DNA of 64,000 bases from REEB509 sp049314555 (GTDB lineage Bacteria > Pseudomonadota > Alphaproteobacteria > Caulobacterales > Aquidulcibacteraceae), in the NCBI GenBank assembly GCA_049314555.1, contig JBMOEW010000006.1:1-64000 (forward strand), in the 5' to 3' direction. The notes beneath the pieces were generated by a model. It was not told the origin of the DNA and did no database searches. It saw only the letters and a list, made by a program, of their open reading frames with translations. Below, piece after piece: positions 43,814 through 52,372 of this stretch. The translations under genes and the position numbers were made by a program. Each line of letters begins with the position of its first letter. The first letter of the stretch is position 1.

Positions 43814-43867
43814 ACGGGCAGGCCCATAACGGGCAGGCCTATAACGGGTAGGCCCACAACGGGTAGG
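43814..43867 (+). repeat. 15-bp tandem repeats between atpE and atpF'
   Basis: Units of ACGGGCAGGCCCATA type start at 43814, 43829, 43844 and 43859; the last is partial. The fourth copy, ACGGGTAGGAG, supplies the Shine-Dalgarno of atpF' eight bases downstream. Third-unit changes are C to T or G to A only. Copy number may vary between strains. Confidence 0.75.
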
Positions 43868-43874
43868 AGCGTCC

Positions 43875-44369
43875 ATGGCTGGCGAAAGCCACGCGGGTGA
43901 AGCTGGACATGAAGCCGCCTCAGGCGGCCTCCCCCAGTTCGACCCCACCTATTTCCCAAGTCAGCTGTTCTGGCTGACGATCTTCTTTGTGCTGCTCTAT
44001 CTGCTGCTGGACCGCGTGCTTCTGCCGCGGGTTGGCGGCGTGATCGAGGCCCGCGCCAAGAAGATCCAGGGCGATATTGACGCCGCCGCGAAGGCCAATG
44101 CCGACGCGCAGGCGGCCCTCGACAGCTACGACGCCACAATCGCCGCGAGCCGCGCCAAAGCCCGCGCAGAGATGGACACCGCCCGCGCAGAAGCCGCCGA
44201 CGTCCGTGCCAAGCAAACCGCCGAAGCCGACGCCACCCACCGCGCTGCCCTCGACGCCGCCGAAGCACGCCTGATGGCCCGCCGCGCCCAAGGCCTCGAA
44301 GCCGCCCGCGAAGCCGCCGAAGATGTCGCCCGCGACATCGTGCGCAAAATTGCCGGCCAAGGAGCCTAA
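43875..44369 (+). CDS. atpF': F0 ATP synthase subunit b'
   Basis: The 164-residue protein has a short hydrophilic N-terminus, one membrane helix (FPSQLFWLTIFFVLLYLLLD) and a long Ala/Glu/Arg coiled coil. It is the b' form found in Alphaproteobacteria and phototrophs, forming a heterodimeric stalk with AtpF. Shine-Dalgarno TAGGAG lies in the last tandem repeat. Confidence 0.93.
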   Translation: MAGESHAGEAGHEAASGGLPQFDPTYFPSQLFWLTIFFVLLYLLLDRVLLPRVGGVIEARAKKIQGDIDAAAKANADAQAALDSYDATIAASRAKARAEMDTARAEAADVRAKQTAEADATHRAALDAAEARLMARRAQGLEAAREAAEDVARDIVRKIAGQGA

Positions 44370-44374
44370 TCGCG

Positions 44375-44869
44375 ATGGTCGAATTCTTCGCCGACGCCAA
44401 AAACTGGGTCCTGCTGGGCCTGTTGGCCTTCTTGGGAATCTTGGCCTATTTCGGCATCCATAAGCTTCTGTTGAAAGCCTTGGACGATCGCGCGAGCGCC
44501 ATCCAGGCAGAACTCGCGCACGCCGAAGCCCTGCGCAAAGAGGCCGACGCGCTTCTCAAACAATACGCCGGGCGCAAAGAGGCCGCAGAAGCCGAAGCGA
44601 AAACGATCGTGGCCCAGGCCAAGGCAGACGCTGAAAGCCTGCGTCAAGCCGCAGAAAAGCAGCTGGCCCAGGACCTCTCCCGCCGCGAACGCCAAATGGA
44701 AGAGCGCATCGCGCGCGCCGAAAGCCAGGCCCAGTCAGAGCTGCGCAATGTGGCCGCCGAAGCAGCCATCGCTGCCGCCGAGCGCCTTCTGCGCGGTGAA
44801 GATGGCGCAACCGCCCACGCCGGCCTGATGCGCCAGGGCGTGCGCGAGCTGGCAGACCGCTTCGGCTGA
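44375..44869 (+). CDS. atpF: F0 ATP synthase subunit b
   Basis: The 164-residue protein has one N-terminal membrane helix (WVLLGLLAFLGILAYFGIH) and a coiled-coil stalk with many AEAEAK-type heptads, ending LADRFG. It dimerises with b' as the peripheral stalk. It begins five bases after atpF'. A CTGGC-GAAA-GCCAG hairpin with a GNRA loop follows at 44871-44884 before the convergent pyk gene. Confidence 0.94.
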   Translation: MVEFFADAKNWVLLGLLAFLGILAYFGIHKLLLKALDDRASAIQAELAHAEALRKEADALLKQYAGRKEAAEAEAKTIVAQAKADAESLRQAAEKQLAQDLSRRERQMEERIARAESQAQSELRNVAAEAAIAAAERLLRGEDGATAHAGLMRQGVRELADRFG

Positions 44870-44870
44870 T

Positions 44871-44884
44871 CTGGCGAAAGCCAG
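44871..44884 (+). terminator. Short GNRA hairpin after atpF
   Basis: CTGGC and GCCAG pair around a GAAA tetraloop one base after the atpF stop codon. No U tract follows, so it may stabilise the 3' end of the message rather than terminate it. Confidence 0.35.
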
Positions 44885-44924
44885 AACGGCCAGCTGGTGC
44901 TTTGAAAAGTCGCCAGGTGACCGC

Positions 44925-46343
44925 TTAGCTCAGCATCGGCGCGTAGGCCAAACGCAACAAATTGGTAGACCCCGGCGTGCCAAACGGCACCCCCGCCACG
45001 ATCACCATCCGCTGCCCAGGCTGCGCCAGCCCAAGCTGCACCGCCAACGTGCACGCCCGCGTGGTCATGTCATCGAGATCGGCCGGATGTTCCACCACCC
45101 GTGGCTCCAACCCCCAGCCGAGCACCAGCCGCCGCGCCACATCTAGGCTGGGTGTCAGCGCCAGCACGGGTTGCAACGGCCGCTCCCGCGCCAACCGCCG
45201 CGCGCTCGCGCCCGTGCTGGTGAACGCCACCAAACAGCCAGCCTTGATCACCTCCGCCGCCCGACGCGCCGCCGCCGATAAGGCGTCCGCGTTCGCCTCG
45301 CTCGCCACCACGTGATCGGCGTCCATCAAGCTCGGCCACATCGGATCGCGCTCCACCCGCGCAATGATCCGCGCCATCATCGACACGCTCTCCACCGGAA
45401 ACTGGCCTGCCGCCGTCTCCCCAGACAGCATCAACGCGTCCGCCCCCTCATAGACGGCATTGGCCACATCAGAGGCCTCCGCCCGCGTCGGCACCGGCGC
45501 TGCCACCATCGAGTCTAGCATTTGCGTGGCCACGATCACCGGGATCCCGCGCCCCCGCGCCGCCCGCAGGATCATCTTCTGCGCCACCGGCACTTCCTCA
45601 GGCTCAAGCTCCACCCCAAGGTCGCCGCGCGCCACCATCACCCCGTCGCAATAGTCGAGGATTTCCTCCAGATCGCGCACCGCCGATGGCTTTTCGATCT
45701 TGGCCAAAGCCGCAGCCCGGCCATTTAACAAGCGCTTCAAGCCGGCCATGTCCGCGGCGCGCTGCACAAACGACAGCGCCACCCAGTCGACCCCGATTTC
45801 CAACGCCGCCGCAAGGTCGGCGTAGTCCTTCTCGCTCATCGCAGAAAGCGCCAGCACCGCCCCCGGCACATTGACCCCCTTGCGATCGGAAACCGGCCCG
45901 CCCTGCTCCACCCGCGTATCCAGAAAATCGCTGCCAACCCGCGTCACCCGTAGCCGCAGACGCCCATCGTCCACCAGCAACAGCGCGCCTGCCCCCACAG
46001 CCTGATAGATCTCTGGATGCAGCATCGGCGCGCGCTGCTCGTCGCCCGGTGTCGGGTCCATATCCAGCCGAAACATCGCGCCAATTTCCAGCAACTCGCG
46101 CCCGGCCAAAAACCGCCCGAGCCGCAGCTTCGGACCCTGCAAATCGGCCAAGATCGCGAGCGGACGCTCCAACACCTCTTCCGCCGCACGCACCGCCAAA
46201 GCCGCAGCCTCGTGGTCGGCCCGTTCCCCATGGCTAAAGTTCAGCCGAAAAACGTCCACCCCCGCTTGAGCGAGCTGCAGTACGCGATTGGTGCTGGCCG
46301 GCCCAAGCGTGGCGACGATGCGTGTGCGTCGAGTGCGAATCAA
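44925..46343 (-). CDS. pyk: Pyruvate kinase
   Basis: The 472-residue enzyme opens RRTRIVATLGPAS and has VFRLNFSHGE, the metal/phosphate site AKIEKPSAVRDLEEIL, VMVARGDLGVELEPEEVP and the nucleotide region VATQMLDSM, plus a C-terminal effector domain. It makes ATP and pyruvate from phosphoenolpyruvate. The only start at the family position is TTG at 46341-46343, with GGGGG six bases before it. It lies downstream of gcvPB on the same strand after a 66-base gap with a hairpin. Confidence 0.96.
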   Translation of the reverse strand: MIRTRRTRIVATLGPASTNRVLQLAQAGVDVFRLNFSHGERADHEAAALAVRAAEEVLERPLAILADLQGPKLRLGRFLAGRELLEIGAMFRLDMDPTPGDEQRAPMLHPEIYQAVGAGALLLVDDGRLRLRVTRVGSDFLDTRVEQGGPVSDRKGVNVPGAVLALSAMSEKDYADLAAALEIGVDWVALSFVQRAADMAGLKRLLNGRAAALAKIEKPSAVRDLEEILDYCDGVMVARGDLGVELEPEEVPVAQKMILRAARGRGIPVIVATQMLDSMVAAPVPTRAEASDVANAVYEGADALMLSGETAAGQFPVESVSMMARIIARVERDPMWPSLMDADHVVASEANADALSAAARRAAEVIKAGCLVAFTSTGASARRLARERPLQPVLALTPSLDVARRLVLGWGLEPRVVEHPADLDDMTTRACTLAVQLGLAQPGQRMVIVAGVPFGTPGSTNLLRLAYAPMLS

Positions 46344-46366
46344 GCGAGCCCCCTGGCGATATCAGA

Positions 46367-46386
46367 GCGAAGGTCTAGCCCTTCGC
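46367..46386 (-). terminator. Hairpin between gcvPB and pyk
   Basis: GCGAAGG at 46367-46373 and CCTTCGC at 46380-46386 pair around a six-base loop. It is 24 bases after the gcvPB stop in the leftward direction. No strong U tract follows, so partial termination or processing is as likely as full termination. Confidence 0.4.
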
Positions 46387-46409
46387 CCCGCAATCGTCGA
46401 CTAGGCAGC

Positions 46410-47972
46410 CTATTCCGCCGCTTCGCTCATCGGGTTGCTCGCCACCCACCGCAGCTTCGGCTTGCGCGCCGCGGTCGTCTCGTCAAGCCGCCGCACCGGT
46501 GCCAACCGAGGCGCACCCTTGAAGTGCTCCCGGTCCCCCGCCGCCGCCCGTTGCGCCAAGCTCATCATCACCTCGGCAAAGCGATCAAGCTCTGCCTTGG
46601 GTTCGGTTTCGGTTGGCTCAATCAGCATCGCCCCATGCACGACCAGCGGGAAATAGGTCGTGAACGGATGATATCCCTCATCGATCAGCGCCTTCGCCAA
46701 ATCGATGGTTTCAAGGTCGTTGGCCCGCAGTCGGCTGTCGTCGAGCAGCACTTCGTGCATGCACGGCCCAGAACCAAATGGCGCATCAAAATGTGGCTTC
46801 AACAGCGCCAGCAAATAATTGGCGTTCAACACCGCATCTTCCGCCACTTGCCGCAGGCCGTCCGCGCCATGGCTCATCATGTAGGAAAGCGCCCGCACAA
46901 ACATGCCCATTTGACCGTGGAACGCGCACATCCGGCCAAACGGTTGGCCGTCGCCATCGCGGGCCTGCTCGATCAAGTCGAGCGACCCATCCTCCTTGCG
47001 CACCATATGCGGGATCGGCGCAAACGCTGCCAGCGCCTCAGACAAAACCGTCGGCCCAGAACCAGGACCGCCCCCGCCGTGCGGCGTTGAAAAGGTCTTG
47101 TGCAAATTGATGTGCATCGCGTCGATGCCGAGGTCCCCCGGCCGCACGCGCCCCACGATGGCGTTGTAGTTGGCCCCGTCGCAATAGAAATAACCACCCG
47201 CCTCGTGCACCAGATCGGCGATCACTTTGATGTCGCGCTCAAACAGCCCGCAGGTGTTGGGGTTGGTCAGCATCACTGCCGCCACATCCGGACCAAGCTT
47301 TTCTTTGAACTGCACCAGATCCACCCGACCATCTGCAGTGGCATCGATTTCGTCCACGATGAACCCGCACGCCGCCGCCGTTGCCGGATTGGTGCCATGC
47401 GCGCTGGCGGGCACCAAGACGCGCTTGCGGGTTTCGCCATCACCGCGCGCGATCAAGGCCTCGCGGATCGCAAGCATCCCGCACAACTCGCCGTGCGCGC
47501 CCGCCTTGGGCGACAACGCCACCGCGTCCATCCCGGTCAGTTCCAGCAGCCAGTGCGCAAGCTCCCCCATCAACTCCAGCGCGCCCTGCACCGTGGAGGT
47601 TGGCTGCAATGGGTGAATATCGGCAAAGCCTGGCAACCGCGCCATTTTCTCGTTCAAGCGCGGGTTGTGCTTCATCGTGCACGACCCCAGCGGAAACAAG
47701 CCAAGATCGATCGCATAGTTGCGCTGGGAAAGCCGCACGTAGTGGCGCACAGCCTGCGGCTCCGATAGGCCCGGCAAACCAAGCGGCATCGTCCGCGTCA
47801 ACCCGCCGAGCCGGTCGGCCACACCTTCCGGCTCCGGAAGATCCACACCGGTTCGATCCGGTGCCCCCACTTCAAAAATCAGCCCCTCTGCCTGCAAAAG
47901 GCCCCGCGAGCCGGAAACGCTGGCCTCAGACGCTTGCACGCCCTCGCCTCGTGTCGAACGCAATTGGGTCAT
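46410..47972 (-). CDS. gcvPB: Glycine dehydrogenase (decarboxylating) subunit 2
   Basis: The 520-residue PLP enzyme half carries the cofactor lysine in MHINLHKTFSTPHGGGGPGSGP, plus SCTMKHNPRLNEK near residue 96 and an ASAHGTNPATAAACGF loop. With GcvPA it forms the P-protein that decarboxylates glycine and loads the aminomethyl group on lipoyl-GcvH. It overlaps gcvPA by four bases (ATGA). Confidence 0.97.
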   Translation of the reverse strand: MTQLRSTRGEGVQASEASVSGSRGLLQAEGLIFEVGAPDRTGVDLPEPEGVADRLGGLTRTMPLGLPGLSEPQAVRHYVRLSQRNYAIDLGLFPLGSCTMKHNPRLNEKMARLPGFADIHPLQPTSTVQGALELMGELAHWLLELTGMDAVALSPKAGAHGELCGMLAIREALIARGDGETRKRVLVPASAHGTNPATAAACGFIVDEIDATADGRVDLVQFKEKLGPDVAAVMLTNPNTCGLFERDIKVIADLVHEAGGYFYCDGANYNAIVGRVRPGDLGIDAMHINLHKTFSTPHGGGGPGSGPTVLSEALAAFAPIPHMVRKEDGSLDLIEQARDGDGQPFGRMCAFHGQMGMFVRALSYMMSHGADGLRQVAEDAVLNANYLLALLKPHFDAPFGSGPCMHEVLLDDSRLRANDLETIDLAKALIDEGYHPFTTYFPLVVHGAMLIEPTETEPKAELDRFAEVMMSLAQRAAAGDREHFKGAPRLAPVRRLDETTAARKPKLRWVASNPMSEAAE

Positions 47973-49312
47973 GCGAGCACCTCTTGGAGCGCATCGGCAA
48001 ACTGCGCGATGTCTTCGTCTGTGTTGGTTTCTGTGGCGGCAACCAGGAGCACGTCGTCCATGCCCGCAAGCGGGTCCAGGCGCGAAAAGGCGACCCCGCC
48101 CATCACCCCGTGATCGAGCAGAGCTTCCACGACTTCAGCTGCCGGTTTTGGCAACCGCACGGCAAACTCGTTGAAGAACCGCGGCGTCAAAACTTCAACG
48201 CCCGCAATCCCCGCCAAGGTATCCGCCGTGGCCATCGCCGTTTCGTGATTGATCCGTGCAAGGCGCATCAATCCGGCTTCGCCCAGCAGCGTCATGTGGA
48301 TCGTCCAGGCCAACGAACACAGGCCCGAGTTGGTACAGATGTTGGACGTAGCCTTTTCGCGCCGGATGTGTTGTTCCCGGGTCGACAGCGTCAATACAAA
48401 GCCGCGCCGGCCCTGCGCGTCTGTGGTTTCCCCCGCCAGCCGTCCGGGCATTTGGCGCATGTATTTTTCGCGCGTTGCAAACAGCCCCACATACGGCCCG
48501 CCGAAGTTCAGTGCGTTGCCGATCGATTGGCCCTCACCCACAACGATATCCACCCCATAGGCCCCTGGCGGTTCAATCATCCCAAGCGCCACGCACTCGG
48601 TAAACACCGAAACCACCAACGCCCCCTTGGCGTGCGCCGCCGTCACGATCGCTGAAAGATCGCTCACCGTGCCAAATACGTTGGGCGACTGCACAATCAC
48701 GCAGGCGGTATCTTCGTCGATCAACGACAGCACCAGGGCTTCGCCGTCCACCGCCGTTGGCGCCACCGCCACCTTTAGCCCAAGCGCTCCGCACACGGTT
48801 TGTGTGGTGCTCACATAGTGCGGATGCACCCCGCCAGAAAACACCACCCGTCCGCGCTTGGTGATCCGCGCAGCCATCACCGCCGCTTCCGCGCACCCCG
48901 TGGAGCCGTCATACATCGAGGCGTTGGCCACCTCCATGCCGGTCAGCATGCACACCTGGCTTTGGAACTCGAACAGCGCCTGCAGCGTGCCCTGCGCTAT
49001 CTCAGGCTGATAGGGCGTGTAGGTCGTCAGGAACTCGCTGCGCTGGATCAGGTGGTCCACCGAAGCTGGAACATGGTGCCTGTAAGCCCCCGCCCCCACA
49101 AAGAACGCAGCATCTCCGGCAGCAATATTGCGTTCCGCAAGATCTTTCAGGAACCGCTCCACCGCCATTTCGCTTTGATGGAACGGTAAATCCACCGGAC
49201 CATCAAGGCGCGCCGCAACCGGAACGTCCGCATAAAGATCATCAATCGAGGCGGCCCCGATTGTGGCAAGCATGCTTGCCCGATCAGCTCCATTCAATGG
49301 CAGATATCGCAT
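47969..49312 (-). CDS. gcvPA: Glycine dehydrogenase (decarboxylating) subunit 1
   Basis: The 447-residue subunit begins MRYLPLNGADRASMLATIG and has FVGAGAYRHHVPASVDHLI, TPYQPEIAQGTLQALFEFQS, DGSTGCAEAAVMAAR and FATREKYMRQMPGRL, all typical of GcvPA. It pairs with GcvPB in the split P-protein. A GAGGGG site precedes the ATG. The operon neighbour upstream is a PaiB-like gene four bases away. Confidence 0.97.
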   Translation of the reverse strand: MRYLPLNGADRASMLATIGAASIDDLYADVPVAARLDGPVDLPFHQSEMAVERFLKDLAERNIAAGDAAFFVGAGAYRHHVPASVDHLIQRSEFLTTYTPYQPEIAQGTLQALFEFQSQVCMLTGMEVANASMYDGSTGCAEAAVMAARITKRGRVVFSGGVHPHYVSTTQTVCGALGLKVAVAPTAVDGEALVLSLIDEDTACVIVQSPNVFGTVSDLSAIVTAAHAKGALVVSVFTECVALGMIEPPGAYGVDIVVGEGQSIGNALNFGGPYVGLFATREKYMRQMPGRLAGETTDAQGRRGFVLTLSTREQHIRREKATSNICTNSGLCSLAWTIHMTLLGEAGLMRLARINHETAMATADTLAGIAGVEVLTPRFFNEFAVRLPKPAAEVVEALLDHGVMGGVAFSRLDPLAGMDDVLLVAATETNTDEDIAQFADALQEVLA

Positions 49313-49316
49313 CCCC

Positions 49317-49958
49317 TCATCCTTCCCTGTGCAACGCGCGCATGGCCTGGGCCAGCGTATGGTCTCTGGGCGCTTCGCGCGCCCCCAAATCAGCCATCAC
49401 CCCGGCGAAATCCTTCACCGATTTGTTCTGGCTCAACTTCCATTTGCCCTGCGCTTGGCTCACCATGATCCGAACACCAACGATCGAGGCCACCATCCGA
49501 TCTGTGTACGCCGCCGGCGCGTCATCCACAGACCACGGGGCGGGCCTGCAACGCTCCATCACGTCGGTCAATTGGCGCACGACCTCCAGCAGGCTTGTCC
49601 GGTCGCTGAACAAATCCACCTCGCCCGCCACTTCTGCCCGCACATAGTTCCACGTCGGCACAACTTCACCGTGCACCGCCTTGGACGGATACGCAGACGG
49701 GCTCACGTATGCGTCTGGCCCAACAAAAACCGCCGTGCACTTGGCCCCAGGCGCAAGCGCAGCAAACGGATTGGCCCGCGCCACGTGCCCCACCAGCGAC
49801 ACGATCGCCCCGCCACCGCCGCGCTCCACCAGCAGTGGCGCATGCGCGATCACCACGCTGTCGTGCCCTTGCGCCGCAAGCACAGCCAGCGGATAAGCAG
49901 CGATCATCCCGGCGATGGCATCGGCATCGTCAACCAAGAAGTGCGCAGGTCCGTACAC
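49317..49958 (-). CDS. PaiB-family FMN-binding protein inside the gcv operon
   Basis: The 213-residue protein starts with GTG at 49956-49958 and reads YGPAHFLVDDADAIAGMI, VSLVGHVARANP, YVSPSAYPSKAVHGEVVPTWNYV and LSQNKSVKDFAGVMADL, the FMN-binding negative regulator (PaiB) pattern. It has a split-barrel flavin fold. It sits six bases from gcvH and four from gcvPA, so it is co-transcribed with the glycine cleavage genes. No role in glycine metabolism is known to me. Confidence 0.9.
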   Translation of the reverse strand: MYGPAHFLVDDADAIAGMIAAYPLAVLAAQGHDSVVIAHAPLLVERGGGGAIVSLVGHVARANPFAALAPGAKCTAVFVGPDAYVSPSAYPSKAVHGEVVPTWNYVRAEVAGEVDLFSDRTSLLEVVRQLTDVMERCRPAPWSVDDAPAAYTDRMVASIVGVRIMVSQAQGKWKLSQNKSVKDFAGVMADLGAREAPRDHTLAQAMRALHREG

Positions 49959-49964
49959 GGCAGA

Positions 49965-50333
49965 TCAGCCCCCTGTATGGGCTTTGTAGGCGGAAGCATC
50001 CATCAACGCGTCCAATTCGGCCACATTCGCGGGCTTGAATTTCGCAAACCAGCCAGCCCCTTCAGGGCCGTCGTTCACGAGTTGTGGGTTAGCCACGATC
50101 GCCTCGTTTACCGCCACAACCTCGCCAGAGATTGGTGCGTACACGTCTGAAGCGGCCTTGGCGCTTTCCACCACCGCCATGTCCTTACCCTTGGCGAAAC
50201 TTTTGCCAACGCTGGGCAGTTCCACATAAACCACGTCGCCCAACTGGGTCGCTGCAAAACTGGTGATGCCCACAACGGCAACATCGCCCTCCAGGCGCAC
50301 CCATTCGTGATCTTGCGTGAATTTCGTTGTCAT
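49965..50333 (-). CDS. gcvH: Glycine cleavage system H protein
   Basis: The 122-residue lipoyl carrier has VVESAKAASDVYAPISGEV with the lipoylated lysine at about residue 60, and EWVRLEGDVAVVGITSFA at the start. It shuttles the aminomethyl intermediate between GcvP and GcvT. AGGGACC precedes its ATG. Confidence 0.97.
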   Translation of the reverse strand: MTTKFTQDHEWVRLEGDVAVVGITSFAATQLGDVVYVELPSVGKSFAKGKDMAVVESAKAASDVYAPISGEVVAVNEAIVANPQLVNDGPEGAGWFAKFKPANVAELDALMDASAYKAHTGG

Positions 50334-50345
50334 GGTCGTGGTCCC

Positions 50346-51512
50346 TTATTGGCCTTTGCGAACATAGCGATGCGGGGTGAATGGCAGGGCGACAACCTCG
50401 CCGGGGCGCGGCTGGCCCCGCACCATGAGGTCGATCAACGTTCCGGGGGCAGAAAATCCGGTTTCCACATATCCCATCGAAACTGGCGCACCAAAAGTGG
50501 GGCCAAACCCGCCAGACGTCACCACGCCAATTTTTCGTCCGTCCTTGAACACCTCAACGCCTTCGCGCGCCGGTGCCGGGGTCAATGGCTTGATGCCGAC
50601 CCGCTTTTTGGTCGGCCCATCGGCAAGCTCGCGCAGGATGCGCGCAGCCCCCGGAAAATCCCCAAGCATCCGCCGGCGCTTTTGAATGATCCAAGCCAGA
50701 TCAGCCTCAATGGGCGAAATCGTTGCGTCCAGGTCATGCCCATACAGGCAAAGCCCCGCCTCCAACCGCAGCGAATCCCGTGCCCCAAGCCCAACCGGCT
50801 TCACCGGCGCATGTCCAAGCAAAGCATTGGCGAACGCCAGCGCGTGCTCGGCCCGCACCAACACCTCAAACCCGTCTTCACCGGTATATCCAGACCGCGA
50901 AATCGTCAGCCGGCCGAAGTATTCGGTCTCAAACCGGGCATAGGTCATAAAGCTCATGGCACCGGTGCCGGGCACCACATGGTCAAGCACCCGAAACGCT
51001 TCAGGCCCCTGCAGCGCCAAAAGTGCACGGTCATCGGCGCGAACCACCTGCGCCTCGCCCTTGGCGACGTTGGCAAGCAGTGCCCAATCGCCCTCCTTGC
51101 ACCCTGCGTTCACCACCACATAGAGATCGCCCTGCGCCCCTGGCTCAACTGGTCGTGCGATCATCAGATCGTCTTCGATACCACCGGCCTCGTTCAGCAA
51201 AACCGAATAGCGGATCTGGCCCGGTTTCAGGCCTTGGATATCGCCCGGCACAACCCGCTCGATGATGGCCGCCACCGCCCGATGCGCATCATCGCCGGTC
51301 AAGCCGTGACCCTTTGCGAGGCCAAAGAACGACGGTCCCATATGGCTAACGTCAAACAGCCCCGCCTGCGACCGCGTCCAGGCGTGCTCTGCCATCAGGC
51401 CTTCAAAGGTGATCGGCATGTCGTAGCCGGCAAAACCGCCGAACTTGGCACCGCGCCCGCGCCAAACCGCGTCCAGGGTCAATGCCTTCAAGGGGGTGTG
51501 GGTCTCGGCCAA
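50346..51512 (-). CDS. gcvT: Glycine cleavage system T protein (aminomethyltransferase)
   Basis: The 388-residue protein begins AETHTPLKALTLDAVW and has FAGYDMPITFEG, GLFDVSHMG, ISRSGYTGEDGFEV with the tetrahydrofolate-site aspartate region, and LGARDSLRLEAGLCLYG. The TTG at 51510-51512 is chosen: TGGAG stands six bases upstream and the family N-terminus begins there. An apparent upstream extension to 51593 would lie inside the riboswitch. It transfers the methylene group to tetrahydrofolate. Confidence 0.95.
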   Translation of the reverse strand: MAETHTPLKALTLDAVWRGRGAKFGGFAGYDMPITFEGLMAEHAWTRSQAGLFDVSHMGPSFFGLAKGHGLTGDDAHRAVAAIIERVVPGDIQGLKPGQIRYSVLLNEAGGIEDDLMIARPVEPGAQGDLYVVVNAGCKEGDWALLANVAKGEAQVVRADDRALLALQGPEAFRVLDHVVPGTGAMSFMTYARFETEYFGRLTISRSGYTGEDGFEVLVRAEHALAFANALLGHAPVKPVGLGARDSLRLEAGLCLYGHDLDATISPIEADLAWIIQKRRRMLGDFPGAARILRELADGPTKKRVGIKPLTPAPAREGVEVFKDGRKIGVVTSGGFGPTFGAPVSMGYVETGFSAPGTLIDLMVRGQPRPGEVVALPFTPHRYVRKGQ

Positions 51513-51565
51513 GGCATGCTCCAGGTGCGGTTGCTCACGCGCCGCCAAAGCGACCCGTGCGCCCC

Positions 51566-51778
51566 CGCTGTCCTGTTGGCCTGAGAGATTCACCGCCCCC
51601 GCGATGAGGAAAGCAGCTTACTCCGTCGGCGGCGACCAAACCGAAGACGCCTTCAGTCCGTCGCGCTTTCCAGCGTGTTCATCCCCCCGCGGTCCTTTTC
51701 CCTGAGCGTTTCCGGGGCGGTTGCGCCTTCGGGGCGACGCCAAGCCCCCTGGGGCCAAGCGAAGTCTCTTCCGCGGGG
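51566..51778 (-). promoter_or_regulatory. Tandem glycine riboswitch
   Basis: Read leftward, aptamer 1 (51778-51684) has P1 arms CCCCGCGG and CCGCGGGG, then GGAAGAGAC, CGCCCCGAAGGCGCAA and CTCAGGGAAAAGGACC. After an eight-base linker, aptamer 2 (51675-51566) has arms CGCTG and CAGCG with CGCCGACGGAGTAA and AATCTCTCAGGCCAACAGGACAG. These are the conserved glycine-aptamer cores. The tandem lies 53 bases upstream of gcvT and should switch on the gcv operon when glycine is high. Confidence 0.93.
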
Positions 51779-51870
51779 TTCATGTGTTTGACCGAGCCAT
51801 GGCGATTCCATCGGCAAGACCCGTTGCGCTCACACTGGCGACAAGCCCGAACAGAGTCAAACCCGATCCG

Positions 51871-52332
51871 TCAGGAGCCGCGGCGCTTCACCCGCAGCGT
51901 CGACCCTTCAACCCGAACGATGTCCACCGCGTCGCCAGAAGCAATCGCGTCTTCGCTCTCGGCGCGCCATTCGCTGTCGCCCAGCCGCACCCGGCCAACG
52001 CCGCCCTCAAAGCCGCTGCTGGCCACGCCCCGCGCCCCTTCAAGCTGCAGGCCGCGCTCGTTCAAAGCGCTGTCACCGCCCGAAAGCAGCCGGTTGCGCG
52101 CCAAAGGCCGCCCAAACATCAGCAACACCAGCACCGCCACCGCGAAGATGGCGAGCTGCACCGGCCAGCCGATCGGCAAGGCCATGACCAGCAGGCCCGT
52201 GAGCCATGCAGCGACCGCCGGCCACAGCAAATAGGTCGAACCCGTCACGAGTTCCAAAAGCAACAGCAAAAGCCCTAGCGCCAGCCAGTGCCAGAACTCA
52301 AGGCCAGAGAGAAACGACGAAAGCCAGTCCAT
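51871..52332 (-). CDS. NfeD-like membrane protein
   Basis: The 153-residue protein has two or three hydrophobic helices (WHWLALGLLLLLLELV, WPAVAAWLTGLLVMAL, LAIFAVAVLVLLMFG) and a C-terminal OB-like domain ending VDIVRVEGSTLRVKRR, typical of NfeD partners of slipins. ATG 52330-52332 starts 40 bases after the slipin stop, so the pair is co-transcribed. The pair probably forms a membrane microdomain complex. Confidence 0.9.
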   Translation of the reverse strand: MDWLSSFLSGLEFWHWLALGLLLLLLELVTGSTYLLWPAVAAWLTGLLVMALPIGWPVQLAIFAVAVLVLLMFGRPLARNRLLSGGDSALNERGLQLEGARGVASSGFEGGVGRVRLGDSEWRAESEDAIASGDAVDIVRVEGSTLRVKRRGS

Positions 52333-52372
52333 GCGCCATAAGTGCCCATCATTGGCTTCAGGTTCAAGAGCG

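Noticed and set aside
51513..51593. N-terminal extension of GcvT to 51593
   Set aside because: It would translate the riboswitch sequence; family similarity and TGGAG support TTG 51510-51512.
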